Shown here: one piece after another, positions 59,387 through 64,000 of the stretch
How positions within the stretch are numbered: the stretch's first letter is position 1
Layout of the letters: each line of letters starts with the position of its first letter
NCBI GenBank assembly: GCA_964646575.1
Contig: CAZYFT010000001.1
Location: 1 to 64,000 of the forward strand
Length of the DNA stretch: 64,000 bases
Direction: 5' to 3'
DNA from: GCA-016700035 sp964646575
Lineage (GTDB): Bacteria > Patescibacteriota > Saccharimonadia > CAILAD01 > GCA-016700035
The notes under the pieces: generated by a model
Databases searched by the model: none
What the model was told of the DNA's origin: nothing
The model's input: only the letters and a program-made list of their open reading frames with translations
Translations under genes and position numbers: made by a program

Positions 59387-60379
59387 ATGAAAAAACGCGT
59401 ATTATCAGGAATTAAGCCAACCGGAGATGTCCATCTTGGAGGATATCTTGGAGCGATGCGTGAGTGGCCTAAATATCAGTCGCCCGACAATGAGGTGTTT
59501 TATTTTATCGCCGATTTGCATGCCCTCAATACTCGCCCTAAACCTAGTGAACTACGAGATAAGACTTATGATTTGGTGGCATGGCTACTGGCCCTCGGTA
59601 TCGACAGCGAACGCAATCCAATCTATTTACAGTCGCAGATCCCGGAGCACAGTGAACTGTGTTGGCTCTTAAATAACTTCGTTACCATGGGTGAGCTTTC
59701 GCGTATGACCCAATATAAGGACAAGGCCAAGAAAGGCGGCTCTGAGGGCCAGCTAGTGGCGTTATTTACGTACCCTGTATTAATGGCTGCTGATATCTTG
59801 CTGTATAGTGCTGATGAGGTGCCAGTAGGTGAGGATCAGACGCAGCATGTAGAGCTCACTCGAGATATTGCACAGCGCTTTAACGGTGTATATGGGGATG
59901 ATTTCTTGAAGCTGCCAGCCTTTACAAACCCGGCTCATTCAGCACGAGTGATGATGCTAGATGATCCACTGCGCAAGATGAGTAAAAGTGAAGGAGGGGA
60001 TGGCTGTGTGTATCTAGCCGATTCTGATGAGGTTATTATGCGCAAGTTTAGCCGGGCTGTAACTGATTCTGAAGCAACCGTGCGCTTCGATAGGGGGAAA
60101 CAGCCAGGAGTGAGTAATCTTCTCGAGATATTTGCTGCTATAAAGGGTAAGGATACGGAGGAGCTTGAGAGGGAATTTGCAGGAGTAGGTTACGGGGACT
60201 TCAAGAAAGCGGTTGCTCAGGCTGTGCTCACCGAGCTAGGACCAATCAAGGCAGAATATAGCCGCCTGCGCTCAGATGAGGGGTATTTGGATCGCGTTCT
60301 TCAGCGTGGTCGAGAGCGGGTAAGTAGTGAGGCTCGTTCAAGACTCGTTGAGTTGAAGCAAACAATTGGACTATTGTAA
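59387..60379 (+). CDS. trpS: Tryptophan--tRNA ligase
   Basis: 330 residues. Class I synthetase with the TrpRS opening RVLSGIKPTGDVHLGGYLGA (HLGG as HIGH), FIADLHALN, YPVLMAADILLY, VGEDQTQHVELTRD and KMSKS in RKMSKSEGGDG. GAAGGAAG precedes the ATG. Confidence 0.97.
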   Translation: MKKRVLSGIKPTGDVHLGGYLGAMREWPKYQSPDNEVFYFIADLHALNTRPKPSELRDKTYDLVAWLLALGIDSERNPIYLQSQIPEHSELCWLLNNFVTMGELSRMTQYKDKAKKGGSEGQLVALFTYPVLMAADILLYSADEVPVGEDQTQHVELTRDIAQRFNGVYGDDFLKLPAFTNPAHSARVMMLDDPLRKMSKSEGGDGCVYLADSDEVIMRKFSRAVTDSEATVRFDRGKQPGVSNLLEIFAAIKGKDTEELEREFAGVGYGDFKKAVAQAVLTELGPIKAEYSRLRSDEGYLDRVLQRGRERVSSEARSRLVELKQTIGLL

Positions 60380-60431
60380 AAAATACACCAGCTTTTTACA
60401 GAGTAAACAGTCGAAAAATACCCAAAACTTA

Positions 60432-60460
60432 TTGACAAAGCATAAGGACTTTGCTAAACT
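60432..60460 (+). promoter_or_regulatory. Promoter of the long structured RNA
   Basis: TTGACA (60432-60437) and TAAACT (60455-60460) are exactly 17 nt apart, predicting a start near 60467. A 6-bp inverted repeat ACTAGA/TCTAGT (60458-60474) covers the start. Confidence 0.75.
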
Positions 60461-60466
60461 AGAGTC

Positions 60467-61021
60467 AATCTAGTTCATTCAAAACCAAAAACAAAAACCA
60501 AGTTACATTCCTTTTCTATAAATAACGCCGCAAGTCGCTTGGTCTCAATAAAGAGCGACTTGTATTTTTTATAGCTGAACAGTAGGGTAACTCCGACCTG
60601 TAGACACCCCCCTTGTCTCGGGTCGGGCTTCCCCTACTGTTCTAGGGTGCCTCATCGAGAGAGGCGACCATTCCCGACAGATAAATCCTTGTTTAAAGCA
60701 CGAGAAGACGAGCATCCCGCACGCCTCTTTATACGCTTTAAGTCTGATCAGTCAGTCCAAACAACCGAAACTGATCAACGAAGATTTGCCTAGACGAATG
60801 GTAGGGAAACCGGAGCAGACGAAAAAAAAACAACTAAACGCACCTTTCGTCTCGAACAAAGTCTGCACCAAAACTTGGATACCTAGGCTTCATCAAGCTT
60901 AGATACCCCTCACCGGGGCAGCACGTGCCAATTGAATCTTTCTCTTTAGGGCAGATGTGACTGCCCCGTAACCACTTACTTACTCATCAGAAATCACCCG
61001 TTTGTCAGGGTGATTTTTTTG
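60467..61021 (+). ncRNA. Long structured non-coding RNA candidate (about 550 nt)
   Basis: No supported reading frame. Helices read from the sequence: CAAGTCGCT/AGCGACTTG (60531-60562) followed by TATTTTTTAT, a possible early terminator. A long hairpin GAACAGTAGGG/CCCTACTGTTC (60577-60642) encloses CCGACC/GGTCGG and AGACA/TGTCT. Others are AGAGAGGCG/CGCCTCTTT (60658-60730), TTAAAGC/GCTTTAA (60693-60741), TGATCAGT/ACTGATCA (60745-60777), AGACGAAA/TTTCGTCT (60817-60852), CTAGGCTT/AAGCTTAG (60883-60902) and GGGGCAG/CTGCCCC (60915-60967). A final terminator lies at 60991-61020. Class not recognised. Confidence 0.7.
60991..61020 (+). terminator. Intrinsic terminator of the long RNA
   Basis: AAATCACCC (60991-60999), loop, GGGTGATTT (61008-61016), then T-run to 61020. 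Confidence 0.9.
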
Positions 61022-61284
61022 TTAGCGAATTGCAGTCCTGTGAGAGCACGTGCATTGTACGCTCTGGCCTCAAACTTATACGGTGCAGGGTCTGCATTGC
61101 CATAATGGCAAAAAGGGAAGAGCGGAATTATTGGGCAATTAGTTTACTCATAAGTATGAATAAAAATAGTAGTCAAAACAAAAATCGAAAATAGAAAAAT
61201 ATATTTAGTGTTCATATTTTGGCAAAAAGTATTCAAATGTGGATACTGTGGAAAAAGCATTGGAAAATAGAGATAATAGAGTCT
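61021..61284. other. Intergenic stretch before the membrane protein gene
   Basis: 264 nt between the RNA terminator and 61285, AT-rich toward the end. A GATAAT hexamer (61272-61277) lies 7 nt before the ATG at 61285. An in-frame TTG at 61219 would extend the gene but is upstream of that hexamer. Nothing else could be supported. Confidence 0.45.
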
Positions 61285-61680
61285 ATGCGAGACGCATCCT
61301 ACAAACAGCTAGGGCTCTACATATCTGTCACAATTTTTTCGCTCATTCTGTCTTTGAGTGTAGTGGCATTTCTCTTGCTAGCAACTTCACCGAGAGACAT
61401 AGGTGCTTTAGGCGTAACAGTTTGGTTTATAGGCCTATTTGTACTGGCTACATCTTCTATTTTGTTGGTGCGTTATAATTTTGGAAGACATCGACATCCT
61501 GAGCCCCAGGAGCGTTTTGCGGTGTATAAACGCTCGCTCAGAGGGAGTGCCGTGATGGGGCTTTTTTTTGCAATTGCTCTTGCGATGCAAAGTTTGAGGA
61601 TGCTGAATCTGGGGGATATACTGCTCTTCCTGCTAACTCTTGCTATAATTGAACTATATTTCCGCACGAAAAAATCATGA
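61285..61680 (+). CDS. Four-TM membrane protein, unknown
   Basis: 131 residues from the ATG at 61285 (MRDASYKQLGLYISVTIFSL). Four TM helices: about 9-31, 42-60, 85-103 and 106-124. A short basic loop RYNFGRHRHPEPQERF separates the pairs. Not recognised. It overlaps pheS by 4 nt, so it shares the pheST transcript. Confidence 0.65.
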   Translation: MRDASYKQLGLYISVTIFSLILSLSVVAFLLLATSPRDIGALGVTVWFIGLFVLATSSILLVRYNFGRHRHPEPQERFAVYKRSLRGSAVMGLFFAIALAMQSLRMLNLGDILLFLLTLAIIELYFRTKKS

Positions 61681-62678
61681 ATGACACTCAAACAGAACTG
61701 CGTCAGGTTCAATCTGACTTTACTGCTCGTTTAGCTGAGGTGAAGACCCAGCCAGATTTGCTTACTTTAAAATCGGACTTTCTCGGTAAAAAGGGGAGGC
61801 TGCAGGCCATTTTGAAGTCTCTGAGCGCGCTTTCAGTAGATGAGCGGCGGGATATTGGCGCTCGGGCCAATGCATTAAAGAAGGAAATAGAGGGGCAGCT
61901 AGCGCGGCAAGAGTTTGTTATTGCAGAGAGCGCTGACGCGTCACTCTCTTCAGTTGATCTATCTTTACCTATACGTAGCGAGCAGCGGGTGGGGCATGGA
62001 CACCCTACACAGCTTGTTTTAGACGATATTTATGAAGTGTTCTTGCGCTTGGGCTTCGCGGTTGTTGATGGGCCTGAGGTAGAGACTGATTGGTATAACT
62101 TTGAGGTCCTTAATATGCCGGCAGATCACCCAGCCCGGGATATGCAGGATACGTTTTATTTGGAGGCTGAAGAAGGCGCGGTGCCTTTGGTGCCGAGAAC
62201 ACACACCTCGGCTTCGCAAATTCGCTATCTGGAGACTCATAAGCCACCGTTTAAGATTATCGTGCCCGGGAAAGTCTATCGCAATGAAGATGAGGATAGA
62301 ACTCACTCCTGGACATTTTATCAGGTGGAGGGCTTGGTGGTTGGCGAGGGTGTGAGCATGGCGGATCTAAAGGGCACATTGTTACACTGCGTACAATCTT
62401 TGCTTGGTTCAGATGTGAAGATTCGCTTTAGGCCAAGCTTTTTCCCATATACCGAGCCGTCTGTTGAGGTTGACGTGTGGTATCAAAATGAGTGGCTTGA
62501 GGTTGGCGGTGCTGGTATGGTGCACCCACATGTTTTGGCGCGTGGTGGAGTGGATCCGGAGCACTTTTATGGGTTTGCTTTTGGGTTTGGTCCAGATCGG
62601 TTGGCGCTTATTCGCTATGGCTTAACGGATTTGCGCAAGCTATGGCGCCCCAATCTTCTGATGAGTGAGGATTTATGA
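61677..62678 (+). CDS. pheS: Phenylalanine--tRNA ligase alpha subunit
   Basis: 333 residues. N-terminal coiled coil (LGKKGRLQAILKSLSALSVD), class II catalytic domain with VGHGHPTQLVLDDIYEVFLR, motif 2 VYRNEDEDRTHSWTFYQVEG, and motif 3 YGFAFGFGPDRLALIRYG. It overlaps the upstream membrane gene and pheT by 4 nt on each side. Confidence 0.97.
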   Translation: MNDTQTELRQVQSDFTARLAEVKTQPDLLTLKSDFLGKKGRLQAILKSLSALSVDERRDIGARANALKKEIEGQLARQEFVIAESADASLSSVDLSLPIRSEQRVGHGHPTQLVLDDIYEVFLRLGFAVVDGPEVETDWYNFEVLNMPADHPARDMQDTFYLEAEEGAVPLVPRTHTSASQIRYLETHKPPFKIIVPGKVYRNEDEDRTHSWTFYQVEGLVVGEGVSMADLKGTLLHCVQSLLGSDVKIRFRPSFFPYTEPSVEVDVWYQNEWLEVGGAGMVHPHVLARGGVDPEHFYGFAFGFGPDRLALIRYGLTDLRKLWRPNLLMSEDL

Positions 62679-64000
62679 AAATAGCAATTGCTACACTTAA
62701 TCGATACTTGAAAAAGCCACGATCAACCGACGAAATCGTGGAGCTTATGGCGCGCACAGAAATTGAGGTAGAGGAAATTATTCGCTCGGATAGTTTGGAT
62801 GCAAAGATTATTTTAGTGAAGACTGTTGAAGTTGAACCGCATCCCAATGCCGATCGACTTCGCCTTGTGACGGTAACAAATGGCACAGATAAGATTAGGG
62901 TTGTGTGCGGAGCGCCAAATGTTACGGTTGGTCAGCGCGTTGGTTTGGTGCAGCCGGGTGCAAAATTGCCAGACGGAACAAAGATTGGTGTATCGAAGAT
63001 CCGCGGCGAGGTTTCGCATGGCATGCTCGCAAGTGCTCAGGAGCTTGGCTTGAGCGATGATCATTCTGGCATCTTTGTTTTTGAAGAAGACTCACATAGG
63101 CTCGGTACATCATTGTGCGACATTGTGTTTTTCGGGGATGTGCTAGACATAAAGACACCTGCAAATAGATGGGATTACCTAAGTGGGGTAGGGCTAGCGC
63201 GCGAATTGGCCGCCCATGATGAAGGGCAGGGGGTAGTGGAGCCCGCAGTTGGCGAGTATTCATATAAAAACACCGACTACGTAAATGTCAAGGCGAGGGA
63301 AGAGAATAGACGGTTTGTTTCGGCGAAACTCAGAGTTAAGAATGATGTAAAAAGTCCTGCATGGCTTGTGGATAACTTGGCGGCGAATGGAATCGCCACT
63401 CATAATCCAGTTGTTGATATTACAAACTTTGTGATGCTTGAACTTGGTCAGCCGAGTCACGCCTATGATGCTACAGCATTGACTGGCCCACTCGAGGTTC
63501 GCTATGCCGAGAAAGGTGAAAAAATTACCACACTCGATGATGAGACGCGTGAATTAACCGAGCAGGATCTTGTTGTATGCGATGCAACTGGTCCGGTTGG
63601 CTTGGCTGGCGTAATGGGCGGAGCTTCTAGCCAAATTGGGATAGAAACTACCGAAATTGTACTTGAGGCTGCACACTGGGATAAGTCGTGCATCCGCAAG
63701 ACTGCTGTGCGACACGGTTTGCGCACGGAAGCTTCGTCTCGGTTTGAGCGCCCTATCCCACTCCCCTTGCCACAAAAAGCTTTTTCAAGACTCTTAGATT
63801 TGCTCACAGAAATTTGTGAAGCTGAAATTATTGAAGGACCGTATGATCAGCTGCATGGCTGGCCGTGGCAACAATTTTTGGGCGTTCGAGTTCGTCAAGC
63901 CGAACGGTTTTTGGGGATTACTCTGGATGAGAAGCAGGTTGTTAAGGACCTAAAGAAGCTAGGATTTTCGGTTGAGCACTTCTCTATCACTAAAGAGCTG
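62675..64000 (+). CDS. pheT: Phenylalanine--tRNA ligase beta subunit (3' partial)
   Basis: The first 442 codons of a protein usually near 800 residues; it runs off the window. It starts MKIAIATLNRYLKKPRSTDE, followed by the tRNA-binding EMAP domain (VEVEPHPNADRLRLVTVTNG, VCGAPN), the B3/4 editing region (NPVVDITNFVMLELGQPSHA, GVMGGASSQI, RTEASSRFERP) and the start of the B5 domain. ATG overlaps the pheS stop. Confidence 0.96.
   Translation, partial: MKIAIATLNRYLKKPRSTDEIVELMARTEIEVEEIIRSDSLDAKIILVKTVEVEPHPNADRLRLVTVTNGTDKIRVVCGAPNVTVGQRVGLVQPGAKLPDGTKIGVSKIRGEVSHGMLASAQELGLSDDHSGIFVFEEDSHRLGTSLCDIVFFGDVLDIKTPANRWDYLSGVGLARELAAHDEGQGVVEPAVGEYSYKNTDYVNVKAREENRRFVSAKLRVKNDVKSPAWLVDNLAANGIATHNPVVDITNFVMLELGQPSHAYDATALTGPLEVRYAEKGEKITTLDDETRELTEQDLVVCDATGPVGLAGVMGGASSQIGIETTEIVLEAAHWDKSCIRKTAVRHGLRTEASSRFERPIPLPLPQKAFSRLLDLLTEICEAEIIEGPYDQLHGWPWQQFLGVRVRQAERFLGITLDEKQVVKDLKKLGFSVEHFSITKEL

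Noticed and set aside
60531..60642. Tandem inverted repeats as an insertion-sequence end or integrase site
   Set aside because: No transposase or integrase gene and no target duplication; the repeats suit RNA helices within a promoter-to-terminator unit.
1..64000. Alternative genetic code with TGA as Gly (as in Gracilibacteria/Absconditabacteria)
   Set aside because: Many genes end cleanly at TGA with overlapping ATGA starts, and no in-frame TGA interrupts conserved proteins.

Overview
This 64 kb window reads as a chromosome segment of a Candidate Phyla Radiation (Patescibacteria) bacterium, most likely Saccharibacteria (TM7) or a close relative. The grounds are compact, overlapping gene order, mid-40s GC by eye, TGA used as an ordinary stop, a MurT/GatD pair, a ThrRS without TGS domain, DUF4012 and DUF4446 proteins, and giant fibronectin-type surface proteins. 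No phage, transposase or CRISPR array was seen. The phylum is inferred from gene content; no 16S rRNA gene is present.

Layout. 1-7923: a giant surface protein (5' end outside the window), an ABC ATPase and a FtsX/MacB-type permease. They run without a gap into 7916-11390, a CHASE4 sensor, a six-TM histidine kinase and a CheY-like regulator. 11398-13667: Y-family polymerase with a small partner, divergent from a SRAP/HMCES-like gene. 13664-14099: tRNA-Val, a half-tRNA remnant and a T-box-like leader for thrS. 14100-22305: thrS, miaA, murT, gatD, a regulator, an AI-2E-type permease, a degenerate MBL-fold protein, rpmB and an M50 protease. 22313-25296: a 6S-like RNA candidate, a PaaX-like regulator, tRNA-Pro, HIT, uppP, RNase H and rnpB. 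25297-29245: an exopolysaccharide-type priming transferase, a GT4 and a DUF4012 protein. 29290-32518: rplT, rpmI and infC, a possible DAGK-like protein, bactofilin and DUF4446. 32499-38598: yifB/comM, a GalT-like enzyme and three glycolipid-type glycosyltransferases. 38677-39079: tmRNA. 39187-42596: an accessory strip of small orphan genes, a frameshifted phosphatase and an HTH-NUDIX protein. 42607-51281: a secreted subtilase divergent from a second surface protein-ATPase-permease cassette. 51282-60379: a candidate sRNA, fba, smpB, argS, a UvrD-RecB fusion, SprT-like, rmuC and trpS. 60432-61021: a long structured non-coding RNA candidate. 61285-64000: a membrane protein, pheS and partial pheT.

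The strongest candidates for something undescribed are three. First, the duplicated surface protein-ABC-permease cassette: its two surface proteins share a hydrophobic C-terminal tail, and one copy is locked in an operon with a split sensor system. Second, the roughly 550-nt structured RNA between trpS and pheS. Third, a recurrent leaderless promoter layout in which a -10 hexamer lies 6-7 nt before the start codon.
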